Shown in pieces: positions 45,107 to 53,812 of a stretch of DNA of 64,000 bases (position 1 is the first letter of the stretch; each line of letters opens with the position of its first letter). Under the pieces are notes generated by a model, which saw nothing but the letters and a program-made list of their open reading frames with translations, did no database searches and was not told where the DNA came from. The translations under genes were made by a program, and so were the position numbers. The stretch comes from Bacteroidia bacterium (GTDB lineage: Bacteria > Bacteroidota > Bacteroidia > Flavobacteriales > Flavobacteriaceae), in NCBI GenBank assembly GCA_030427585.1, contig JAUIBW010000006.1:124001-188000 (forward strand). Reading direction: 5' to 3'.

Positions 45107-46817
45107 GAACATCATTTATATAGGTATCGCAGTTCTTGTGGGATTATTAGGAGGATATTTTATTTTTGGAAGTAACAATTCTACTCAATCCAGTCACAAT
45201 AATCACCAGGAAGAAGCTACAGCAGATCAAATGTGGACTTGCTCGATGCATCCGCAAATCATGCAGGAAGAACCTGGTGATTGTCCAATATGCGGTATGG
45301 ATCTAATTCCTGAAGAAACTAGTACAGATGGGCTATCTGCCGATCAATTTAAAATGACAGAAAATGCTATGGCATTAGCAAATATCCAAACTACTAGTAT
45401 CAGTAATCTAGTATCTGATGATAAAAACAGGATTACATTATCCGGAAAAATAATGGAAAATGAGGAAGCAAATGCAATACAGGCTAGCTATTTTGATGGT
45501 AGAATTGAAAGATTAAATGTTAATTATAAAGGGCAGGAAGTTAGAAAAGGGCAAAAATTAGCAACTATTTATGCCCCTGATCTTATCGCAGCGCAACAAG
45601 AACTTATTACTGCAGTATCACTTAAAGAATCTCAACCAATACTGTATAAAGCCGTTCGTAATAAATTGAAGTTATGGAAACTTTCAGACAATCAAATCAA
45701 TGCTATAGAATCTTCTGGTAAGATTCAGGAAAATTTTGCTATTTATGCAACCGTTTCGGGCACTGTTTCAGAAGTAATGAGTGCAGAAGGTGATTATATA
45801 AAACAAGGGCAGCCTATTTTAAAAGTAAGTAACCTTAGTACGGTTTGGGCAGAATTTGATGTATATGAAAACCAAATTGCGCAATTTAAAAAAGGGCAAC
45901 AAATCAATATTACTACAACAGCCTATCCCGATAGAAAATTTGAAGGCACAATTTCTTTTATAGATCCAATTTTAAATGCTAAAACAAGAACCGTTACAAT
46001 AAGAACTAATCTTAATAATCGTGATCAGCTTTTTAAACCAGGAATGTTTGTAACTGGTAGTGTGGCAAGTAAAACTAAAATGAAAGAGCAACTTGTAATC
46101 CCGGCAAGTGCTGTGTTATGGACAGGTAAACGTTCTGTGGTGTATATAAAAGCAAGTGCTACCGAACCCATTTTTGAAATGAGAGAGGTAGTATTAGGAA
46201 GTGCTACAGGAAATACATATATCATTTTAAATGGGCTTAATGATGGTGATGAAATCGTAACTAATGGAGCGTTTACTGTGGATGCGGCAGCACAATTACA
46301 GGGTAAAAAATCAATGATGAACAAAGAAGGAGGGGAGACTGTGACTGGTCATGAAGGGCATGTAGGTATGCAAATGGAAGTATCAAAGTCATTACAAAAA
46401 GACTTTTTACCAGCCTTTGTACCATATTTACAAATGAAAGATGCCTTTGTAAACTCTAATGCTTCTCAGGTTTCTATTGCTGCAAGAGCGACTAATAAAA
46501 TCTTAAAAGCAATCAAAACTTCGAATTTGAATACTGTAGAAAAAACTTATCTTACTAAAAGTATTGGTATATTAGATCACCTTGCCAATACTGAAGAATT
46601 AGAAAAACAAAGAACCTATTTTGTATCATTAAATGAGAATATAGTAGCATTAATATCTAACTTTACCGAGTTAAATACCGCAATATATGTACAAAAATGC
46701 CCAATGGCTAATACCAATAAAGGAGCTATTTGGATAAGTAAGGAAAAAGAAATTCGTAATCCTTATTTTGGTGATGCAATGCTAACCTGTGGAAGTGTTA
46801 TTGATACAATTAAATAG
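45099..46817 (+). CDS. cusB: CusB-family periplasmic adaptor with metal-binding N-terminus and DUF3347 C-terminus
   Basis: 572 residues. N-terminal anchor helix (3-23), a heavy-metal-binding module (WTCSMHPQI ... CPICGMDLIPEE, about 45-75), the adaptor core with lipoyl/barrel-sandwich and beta-barrel segments (about 100-390, GRIERLNVNYKGQEVRKGQ, GTVSEVMSAEGDYIKQGQPI), and a C-terminal DUF3347 domain (about 440-572, KCPMANTN ... KEIRNPYFGD). It links CusA to the TolC-like channel. The fusion of both metal-binding modules to the adaptor is characteristic of Bacteroidota. Confidence 0.93.
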   Translation: MNKNIIYIGIAVLVGLLGGYFIFGSNNSTQSSHNNHQEEATADQMWTCSMHPQIMQEEPGDCPICGMDLIPEETSTDGLSADQFKMTENAMALANIQTTSISNLVSDDKNRITLSGKIMENEEANAIQASYFDGRIERLNVNYKGQEVRKGQKLATIYAPDLIAAQQELITAVSLKESQPILYKAVRNKLKLWKLSDNQINAIESSGKIQENFAIYATVSGTVSEVMSAEGDYIKQGQPILKVSNLSTVWAEFDVYENQIAQFKKGQQINITTTAYPDRKFEGTISFIDPILNAKTRTVTIRTNLNNRDQLFKPGMFVTGSVASKTKMKEQLVIPASAVLWTGKRSVVYIKASATEPIFEMREVVLGSATGNTYIILNGLNDGDEIVTNGAFTVDAAAQLQGKKSMMNKEGGETVTGHEGHVGMQMEVSKSLQKDFLPAFVPYLQMKDAFVNSNASQVSIAARATNKILKAIKTSNLNTVEKTYLTKSIGILDHLANTEELEKQRTYFVSLNENIVALISNFTELNTAIYVQKCPMANTNKGAIWISKEKEIRNPYFGDAMLTCGSVIDTIK

Positions 46818-46854
46818 AAGTAGGAATAAGAAAGATCATCCTTTACAAATAATA

Positions 46855-47583
46855 CTATTTTTTAATAGCATTGGTTAAATTATGTTTGTAAACATTACCG
46901 ATAGGAATATCAATTCCTGCTATTTTTAAACGATTACCTTCAATTGTTTGTATTTTTTTTAGAGCAATTATATAAGAACGATGTATTCTTAAAAATTGAC
47001 TTTTTGGCAAAGTGTTTTCAAAATTAGTTAACCTTTCTAATGAGGTAATGGTTTCATTATCAAGATGTATCTTGACATAACTTCCTAAACTTTCCAAATA
47101 TAAAATACTACCTAATTGAATTTGATGGATTTTTTTGTCTCCTTTTATAAATACGCTATCATTTTGATTTACTGAAATGTTAGTATTTAGTGAAGATTGA
47201 TTTTCGGATTCTTTTTGTGTGCTCTCTATCATTTTCTTTTGATTTTGAGCTTTATTTATAGCTTTCAAAAACCGTTCAAAACTAAATGGTTTTAATAGGT
47301 AATCCAGAATACTTAATTCATAACCTTCAATAGCATATTCCTGATACGCTGTAGTGACAATAATTAAAGGAGGATTACTTAGGGTACGTAAAAAATCCAA
47401 CCCTTTAAGTTTTGGCATATTGATATCTAAAAAAATTAAATCTACTTTATTATCATTTAAATAATTCATAGCCTCAAATGCCGAATAACATTCTTTAGCA
47501 ACATTTAAAAATGAAAGATTTGCACAATAGTTTTTTATCACTTTATGTGCCAAAGGTTCGTCATCTATCGTTATGCAGTTCAT
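46855..47583 (-). CDS. LytTR-family response regulator (module 3)
   Basis: 242 residues: receiver with D7/D8 and phospho-acceptor D53 in IFLDINMPKLKG, a low-complexity linker (SENQSSLNTNISVNQ, about 128-144), and the LytTR domain (FIKGDKKIHQIQLG, LESLGSYVKIHL, FLRIHRSYIIALKKI, IPIGNVYKH). It overlaps the kinase gene by 4 bp. Direct repeats in the module's intergenic region are candidate binding sites. Confidence 0.94.
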   Translation of the reverse strand: MNCITIDDEPLAHKVIKNYCANLSFLNVAKECYSAFEAMNYLNDNKVDLIFLDINMPKLKGLDFLRTLSNPPLIIVTTAYQEYAIEGYELSILDYLLKPFSFERFLKAINKAQNQKKMIESTQKESENQSSLNTNISVNQNDSVFIKGDKKIHQIQLGSILYLESLGSYVKIHLDNETITSLERLTNFENTLPKSQFLRIHRSYIIALKKIQTIEGNRLKIAGIDIPIGNVYKHNLTNAIKK

Positions 47584-48620
47584 TCTAGATTTAGTTTTAA
47601 ATCAACAGTAAAAACAGTGTTTTTTTTACTGATTTTTAGTTCATGCGCATTTGGATAAATTAAAGATAACCTTCTTTTTACATTTTCAAGACCAATTCCA
47701 CCATCATTTCCATTTTCTGTATCACTAAAATTATTTTCAATATACAGATGTGCTAATTTTTCTGTCGTTTCTAGCTTAAAATTTATAAATGCATTTTTTT
47801 CCATGTGATCAAAACCATGTTTAAATGCGTTTTCTAAAAACACAATTAAGATCATGGGCGCAATTTGTTTTGCCTCATTATCTATATTCTTTTCGAAAGT
47901 AATAATCCCACGATGATGATGTCGCATTTTTTGCAGTTCAATAAAGTTTTCTAAATATGTTATTTCACCCCCAATAGAAACTTTGGGTTCTTTACAATCA
48001 TAAATAGTATAGCGCATTATTTCTGACAATTTTAAAATTAATGAGGGTGTTTTATCAGATTTCTCGAGAGAGAGTGCATATAAATTATTTAATGTATTAA
48101 AGAAGAAATGCGGATTGATTTGATTTTTTAGTAAAGACAATTCTAAGTGAAGACGATCATTTTCGATCTGATTTATTTTTGAGAGTTGAATAAACCATCT
48201 ATAGGAAAGGTTTAATAATGTAGAAACCAATATGATAACTATCATGCCAGTAATTCCACTTTCTGGTGCCATTTCCTGATATGGTTGGTTAAACCAATAG
48301 TGATCCATTAAGGGCTCTCCATATCCTATTATATACCCCCAACCAATGATTATGATAAGAAGCAATACAACATAAATGAAATATCGTTTTTTTACTAAAT
48401 ACTTTGGTATAATCCAATATACATTAACGTAAACAGGAGGAGCTATTAACAAAAGAATACTTGTAGTGATTTGAAGAAAATAATTGGTAAGGGAAGATAG
48501 AGTAAACGTATTTTCATCAGAAATAATATAACTTAGTGTAACAATTAAAATGATACTAAATAGCACCAAAATATGTATAAGAATGTTTTTTCTTCTGGTA
48601 TCTAGTGTTTGAATTTTCAT
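47580..48620 (-). CDS. LytS-type sensor histidine kinase (module 3)
   Basis: 346 residues with four or five membrane segments in about 12-150, then the His_kinase domain (acceptor His in KNQINPHFFFNTLNNLY) and ATPase region (FLENAFKHGFDH, GIGLENVKRRL). Very close in plan to the kinase at 21063. Divergent from the module 3 ATPase gene across 225 bp. Confidence 0.93.
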   Translation of the reverse strand: MKIQTLDTRRKNILIHILVLFSIILIVTLSYIISDENTFTLSSLTNYFLQITTSILLLIAPPVYVNVYWIIPKYLVKKRYFIYVVLLLIIIIGWGYIIGYGEPLMDHYWFNQPYQEMAPESGITGMIVIILVSTLLNLSYRWFIQLSKINQIENDRLHLELSLLKNQINPHFFFNTLNNLYALSLEKSDKTPSLILKLSEIMRYTIYDCKEPKVSIGGEITYLENFIELQKMRHHHRGIITFEKNIDNEAKQIAPMILIVFLENAFKHGFDHMEKNAFINFKLETTEKLAHLYIENNFSDTENGNDGGIGLENVKRRLSLIYPNAHELKISKKNTVFTVDLKLNLE

Positions 48621-48681
48621 AGTAATCTATTCTTGGAAATAAAAATATTAAAACTCGTAGAGTTCGACCATTTTAATTAAC

Positions 48682-48730
48682 GAACAGCTTGTTACCATCA
48701 ATAAAAGTACGTTTTTTATCAATGAACAGC
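48682..48730. promoter_or_regulatory. Candidate LytTR operator of module 3
   Basis: ATCAAT occurs at 48697-48702 and 48718-48723, exactly 21 bp apart, and GAACAGC at 48682-48688 and 48724-48730, exactly 42 bp apart. Both spacings are whole numbers of helical turns. The ATCAAT pair matches the core and spacing of the repeats in module 1. It lies 123 bp before the ATPase ATG and 77 bp before the kinase ATG. Confidence 0.45.
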
Positions 48731-48845
48731 ATTCATTAATAATAATACACTTTTTAACCATTTATATAAAGGAGTTGGTTAAAAAAAATTGATTTCTTCT
48801 TGTGCTTACTTTCTTTTTGTTCCCGACTTTATAAAACAATAGCTT

Positions 48846-49727
48846 ATGGAATTAGTAATCAAAAATTTATGCAAAACATATTCAAACGGAGTAAAAGCAT
48901 TAGATAATCTTTCTCTCGAAATTTCTAACGGAATGTTTGGTTTGTTGGGCCCTAATGGAGCTGGGAAATCATCGCTTATGAGAACATTGGCCACATTACA
49001 AGAAGCAGATAGTGGTACTATGCATTTAGATGATATCAATATTCTCGAAAACCCAATTGAATTGCGAAAAGTGCTAGGGTATTTACCACAAGAATTTGGA
49101 GTATACCCAAAAATTACAGCAAAAGAATTACTAGATCATTTAGCCATATTAAAGGGAATAACCAATAACAAAGAAAGAATAGAATTAGTGAATTTTTTAT
49201 TGCAAAAAGTAAATCTATATGAAAAAAGAAACAAAAGTGTAAAAGGTTTTTCTGGTGGGATGAAACAAAGAATTGGTATTGCTCAAGCCTTAATTGGCAA
49301 TCCAAAACTAATTATTGTTGATGAGCCTACCGCGGGATTAGACCCCGGAGAAAGAAATAGGTTTCATAACCTTCTCGCGGATGTAGCAGAGGATGTTATT
49401 ATTATTCTTTCTACACATATTGTAGAAGATGTGAGAGAACTATGCCAAAACATGGCAATCATGAATCAAGGAAGACTAATTTGTAAGGGTAGGCCACAAC
49501 ATGTAATCGATGAATTAAATGACAGAGTATGGCAAAAGCTAATTGAACGAAATGAACTCGAAGATTACAGTAATCAACATATGATTATCTCTAATAAAAT
49601 GGTTGGTGGTAAACCTTTGATTCATGTTTTAAGTGACATAAAACCAGGAGTAGGATTTACTCGTGTTCCACCAACTCTGGAAGATGTGTTTTTTTCCAAA
49701 ATTAATATAACCAGCACAGTAATTTAA
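48846..49727 (+). CDS. ABC transporter ATP-binding protein (module 3)
   Basis: 293-residue ABC-2 ATPase: Walker A GPNGAGKSS (about 35-43), signature FSGGMKQR, Walker B LIIVDEP, switch His in LSTHIVED. It is the closest paralogue of the ATPase at 22402. The fused permease/peptidase gene starts 31 bp downstream. The divergent kinase/LytTR pair is the likely controller. Confidence 0.94.
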   Translation: MELVIKNLCKTYSNGVKALDNLSLEISNGMFGLLGPNGAGKSSLMRTLATLQEADSGTMHLDDINILENPIELRKVLGYLPQEFGVYPKITAKELLDHLAILKGITNNKERIELVNFLLQKVNLYEKRNKSVKGFSGGMKQRIGIAQALIGNPKLIIVDEPTAGLDPGERNRFHNLLADVAEDVIIILSTHIVEDVRELCQNMAIMNQGRLICKGRPQHVIDELNDRVWQKLIERNELEDYSNQHMIISNKMVGGKPLIHVLSDIKPGVGFTRVPPTLEDVFFSKINITSTVI

Positions 49728-49758
49728 AATTGTATTAACCAACTCAAAACGTAACATT

Positions 49759-52700
49759 ATGTTTAAATCATTCCTGTTTAAAGAGATTTCTATAGGTATA
49801 AAAAGACCCATGATATATATATTCTTTTTCATATTTACAATAATTGCTACTATAGGAGTTATTAATGATAATATCGTATTTGGAGGAGCTATAGGAAACG
49901 TATTAAAAAATGCACCTCATGTTATCACTATTTATGTAGCGAATATGTCAATTTTTGGATTGTTAATTGCTACGGCATATTTTAACAATGCGGCTTTGAG
50001 GGATTATCAAAATCATTTCGATGAAATTCTTTTTAGTACACCTATTCATAAAGCTAGTTATTTTTTTGGTCGTTTTTTCGGAGCACTTTTTTTGTCTACA
50101 ATCCCACTATTAGGTGTGTTTTTTGGGTTTTTAATTGGGTCTGGTATAGGTCCCGAATCAGGAATGATACATGTCGATAGAGTAGGAGATCTTCAATTAA
50201 GTTTTTTTATAAATAATTATTTTTTATATGTTCTGCCCAATATGTTTGTTTCGGGAGTTATTATTTATGCCGTAGCTCTAAAATGGAAAAGTACGATCAT
50301 ATCTTTTATCGCTACGATTATCATTATTATTGGATATCTCGTGGCAGGAACATTCTTAACCGATATTAGCACCGAGTACTTAGCTGCTCTCACCGATATT
50401 TTGGGTGTTAGAGCATATCAAATAGATTCTAAATATTTTACAAGTGTTGAAAAAAATACAAATGTTATATCTGCAAATGGGTGGTTATTTGTGAATAGAA
50501 TTCTATGGGTAATTATAGGGCTTGTTATAATCATTAGTTCATATCTATCTTTTTCATTTATTCAAAAAAATAAAAAAGAAAAAAAAGAAAAAAAAGTTAG
50601 TAAAAAAGATAAGACTATAAAAGTTTATAGTTTTCCAAAAGTGCAAAGTAGCTTTAATTTTAAGACTTCAAAAAAGCAGTTTATTAGTTTTTTTAAAATA
50701 AACTTTTATACCATTTTAAAAAGTAACACTTTTAAAATAATGCTTATCGTTGGAGCGTTACTTCTAGTCAATAAATTACTAAATGGATTTGATTTTTACG
50801 GAGTTAAATCATACCCTGTTACGTATAAAATCTTAGATTTCAATCGACCTTTAAGTACAATCGTTGGAATGATCATGCTAGTTTTTTTTAGTGGAGAATT
50901 GGTATGGAGAGAACGATCAAATAATATTAACGGAGTTATAGATGGATCACCACACAGTTCAATCGTTTTGCTTCTTGCTAAAATTACTTCATTAATAGCA
51001 CTTAATGTTATATTTGATGTATTCCTTATTTTGATTTCTATTAGTTATCAATTGTTGAGTGGGTATACTAGTCCCGATATCGATATCTATTTATTAGATT
51101 TTATTTACTCTGGATTATCAATATATATGATATGGTCTTGTATTTTGGTTTTTATACAAATCATTATCAATAATAAATACATAGGTTATTTCTTTTCTGT
51201 AGTACTTCTTTTCTTGTTTGAGTTTGTTATTGTAGATACTTTGGGAATAGAATCTTATATGGTAAACCTTGGTTTTATGCCAGATTATCAATATTCTGAT
51301 ATGAATGGTTTTAGTGCAGTATTAGTTTCAAAAAATTGGTTTAGTTTATATTGGATATTGTTTGGACTATTACTTATTACTATTGGAAGTTTGTTATGGA
51401 TACGAGGTTCTATAAAAGGAATAAAAGATAGAATTAAGTCAGCCAAAAAGCATTTTACAAAGAAACACGCATTGACTTTAATTACAATTTTTCATTTGTT
51501 TTTCCTTACTTCAAGTTTTGTCTACTATAATACACAGGTAAAAAATCCTTATCATACTGCTAATGAAATAGTGATTATGCAGGTGGCTTATGAACAGCAA
51601 TATAAAAAATATGAAAATATCCCACAGCCAAAGTTTGGTGATGTTACCTACAAGGTAGATATATATCCTGAGGAACGTAATTTACTTGCTAAAACACATA
51701 TCACATTGCTAAACGAGACAAATGAGACAATAGATTCTTTACACTACTCTATTTCTAGGCACTATGCAAAAGAGAAATGGGATATTACGTTAAAGATCCC
51801 GAATGCAAAATTAGTTTTTAAAGATAGAGAATTGGGATATCTAATATATAAACTGGATACGCCATTACAACCTGGCTCTAGAATGAATATTGTTATAGAT
51901 GCAGTATATAAAAGTAAAGGATTCGAAAACAAGGTTTCTAATTTACGTGTAGCAAAAAACGGAACTTTTATCGAGTGCTCTTATATATTACCTACAATTG
52001 GATATGATGAAAATAATGAGCTCATGGATCAAAATGATAGAAAGAAATATAACCTTCCTATAAGAAAAAAAATGGCACGATTAGATGCGAATGATGGTAA
52101 TAACACTAAGCAAAATTATTTTACAGAAGGAGAATCCGATTGGGTAAATGTTGAAACGATTATTTCAACATCAAATAATCAAATAGCTATTGCTCCGGGA
52201 ACACTAATAAAAGAATGGAAAGCTAACGGGCGCTCATATTTTAAGTATAAAAATGATCACAGTTCTTTAAATTTTGTCAATTTTATGTCTGCAGAGTATG
52301 AAGTATCTCGCAAAAAGTGGAATGGTATTGATATCGAAGTATATTATCATAAAGATCATGATTACAATATTGATATGATGCTAGATGCTATAGAAGAATC
52401 ATTAAAATATTATACCAAAAACTTTGGACCTTATGTTCATAACCAGGCCAGAATAATCGAGATACCAAGGTATTATAACTTTGCGCAGGCATTTCCTGGT
52501 ACAATGCCTTATACCGAAGGGGGTGGATTTACAACAGATCTGTCAAACAAAAATGATAATAATGTTATTGAAGCCATCATAGCCCACGAAATGGCACACC
52601 AATATTGGGCACATCAGGTAGTAGGTGCAAATATGCAAGGAGCTACAATGTTATCTGAAAGTTTTTCAGAGTATGCGGCATTAATGGTAATGAAAAACAG

Positions 52701-53352
52701 AATAAAGGATGATAGTAAAATGAAACAATATCTAAACTATGATTTTGAAAGATATTTAAAAGGTAGAAGTGCTGAAGCCGAAAAAGAATTGCCTTTGTAT
52801 AAAGTAGAAAATCAAGGATATATTCATTATGGTAAGGGAAGTGTTGTATTGTACGCATTACAAGATTATATAGGAGAGAAGAAAATAAATACTGCTTTAA
52901 AAAACTTTTTGAACGAATATAAATATAAAGAATCACCCTATCCAACAACTCATGATTTTCTAAGACATTTGAAACCGCAAGTGCCTGATTCATTAAATTA
53001 CTTAATAACCGACTGGATAAAAGAAATCACGTTATATGATTATCGTTTAAATAGTGCTGACTATAAAAGAAAAGAGAACGGAAAATATGAAGTCTCTATG
53101 GGTATTGAAGCATATAAAATAAAAGTCGATAGTTTAGGAATAGAAAATAAGGTAGAACAACATGATTGGGTAGATATAGGAGTATACAGAGATATAGGTG
53201 AAAAGCACTTGATGTACTCAAAAAGAGTACTATTTACTGATGAGAAAATGAATTTCTCTTTCGAGGTTGATACCATTCCTGCAAAAGCTGTAATCGATCC
53301 AAAACGATTATTGATAGAACGGATAATTGACGATAATAGTAAAGAATTCTGA
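49759..53352 (+). CDS. ABC-2 permease fused to M1-type metallopeptidase (module 3)
   Basis: 1197 residues. Two permease halves (about 1-280 and 320-560) are separated by a very Lys-rich linker (NKKEKKEKKVSKKDK). After a further membrane segment near 575 the C-terminal half is an M1-like peptidase: HEMAH at 943-947 and third ligand E967 in LSESFSEY, again with 19 residues between HEXXH and the Glu, as in module 2. The loop FPGTMPYTEGG replaces the typical GAMEN exopeptidase motif. Same architecture as 23293 but clearly diverged. Export coupled to peptide processing is a reasonable guess; the substrate is unknown. Confidence 0.92.
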   Translation: MFKSFLFKEISIGIKRPMIYIFFFIFTIIATIGVINDNIVFGGAIGNVLKNAPHVITIYVANMSIFGLLIATAYFNNAALRDYQNHFDEILFSTPIHKASYFFGRFFGALFLSTIPLLGVFFGFLIGSGIGPESGMIHVDRVGDLQLSFFINNYFLYVLPNMFVSGVIIYAVALKWKSTIISFIATIIIIIGYLVAGTFLTDISTEYLAALTDILGVRAYQIDSKYFTSVEKNTNVISANGWLFVNRILWVIIGLVIIISSYLSFSFIQKNKKEKKEKKVSKKDKTIKVYSFPKVQSSFNFKTSKKQFISFFKINFYTILKSNTFKIMLIVGALLLVNKLLNGFDFYGVKSYPVTYKILDFNRPLSTIVGMIMLVFFSGELVWRERSNNINGVIDGSPHSSIVLLLAKITSLIALNVIFDVFLILISISYQLLSGYTSPDIDIYLLDFIYSGLSIYMIWSCILVFIQIIINNKYIGYFFSVVLLFLFEFVIVDTLGIESYMVNLGFMPDYQYSDMNGFSAVLVSKNWFSLYWILFGLLLITIGSLLWIRGSIKGIKDRIKSAKKHFTKKHALTLITIFHLFFLTSSFVYYNTQVKNPYHTANEIVIMQVAYEQQYKKYENIPQPKFGDVTYKVDIYPEERNLLAKTHITLLNETNETIDSLHYSISRHYAKEKWDITLKIPNAKLVFKDRELGYLIYKLDTPLQPGSRMNIVIDAVYKSKGFENKVSNLRVAKNGTFIECSYILPTIGYDENNELMDQNDRKKYNLPIRKKMARLDANDGNNTKQNYFTEGESDWVNVETIISTSNNQIAIAPGTLIKEWKANGRSYFKYKNDHSSLNFVNFMSAEYEVSRKKWNGIDIEVYYHKDHDYNIDMMLDAIEESLKYYTKNFGPYVHNQARIIEIPRYYNFAQAFPGTMPYTEGGGFTTDLSNKNDNNVIEAIIAHEMAHQYWAHQVVGANMQGATMLSESFSEYAALMVMKNRIKDDSKMKQYLNYDFERYLKGRSAEAEKELPLYKVENQGYIHYGKGSVVLYALQDYIGEKKINTALKNFLNEYKYKESPYPTTHDFLRHLKPQVPDSLNYLITDWIKEITLYDYRLNSADYKRKENGKYEVSMGIEAYKIKVDSLGIENKVEQHDWVDIGVYRDIGEKHLMYSKRVLFTDEKMNFSFEVDTIPAKAVIDPKRLLIERIIDDNSKEF

Positions 53353-53420
53353 GAGAATACTTTATGAGTTCATATATAATAACATGACACACAAATTCAT
53401 GGCATCATATTTGAAAAGCA

Positions 53421-53450
53421 TACTATAATTATTAAAAATAAATTATAGTA
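53421..53450 (+). promoter_or_regulatory. Perfect leader hairpin just before the cold-shock gene
   Basis: TACTATAATT (53421-53430) and AATTATAGTA (53441-53450) form a perfect 10-bp AU-rich stem with a 10-base loop that ends two bases before the ATG at 53453. It would occlude the initiation region and could act as a temperature-responsive leader; this function is inferred. Confidence 0.6.
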
Positions 53451-53452
53451 CA

Positions 53453-53644
53453 ATGAGTAAAGGAACAGTAAAATTCTTCAACGATACCAAAGGTTTCGGT
53501 TTTATTAAAGAAGAAGGTTCAAACAAAGAGCATTTTGTTCACATTTCAGGATTAGTAGATGAAATTCGTGAGGGTGATGAAGTTGAATATGACCTTAAAG
53601 AAGGTAAAAAAGGATTGAATGCAGTAAACGTAAAAGTTATTTAA
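53453..53644 (+). CDS. Cold-shock domain protein (CspA family)
   Basis: 63-residue single OB-fold nucleic-acid chaperone. RNP1 is KGFGFI (13-18) and RNP2 HFVHIS (27-32), both complete; the protein ends AVNVKVI, slightly short of the 66-70 residues usual for CspA. It binds single-stranded RNA or DNA and melts secondary structure. It is monocistronic, with a leader hairpin and its own terminator. Confidence 0.95.
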   Translation: MSKGTVKFFNDTKGFGFIKEEGSNKEHFVHISGLVDEIREGDEVEYDLKEGKKGLNAVNVKVI

Positions 53645-53670
53645 ACATATACGCTTAAATTTTGTGCTAA

Positions 53671-53703
53671 AGAGGCCTGTCAATTATGATAGGTCTCTTT
53701 TTT
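53671..53703 (+). terminator. Intrinsic terminator of the cold-shock gene
   Basis: An 11-bp stem (AGAGGCCTGTC with GATAGGTCTCT, two G-U pairs) and AATTAT loop followed by a T-run, 27 bp after the csp stop. Confidence 0.9.
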
Positions 53704-53812
53704 ATAATATGTCGAAAGAACATTATCTTATAAAGTTTATTATTTTTAAGATAAAATCCTTTCAAAACTCCCGAAAGACATTAATTTTACACGCCTAAAA
53801 AAATAGAATGTT

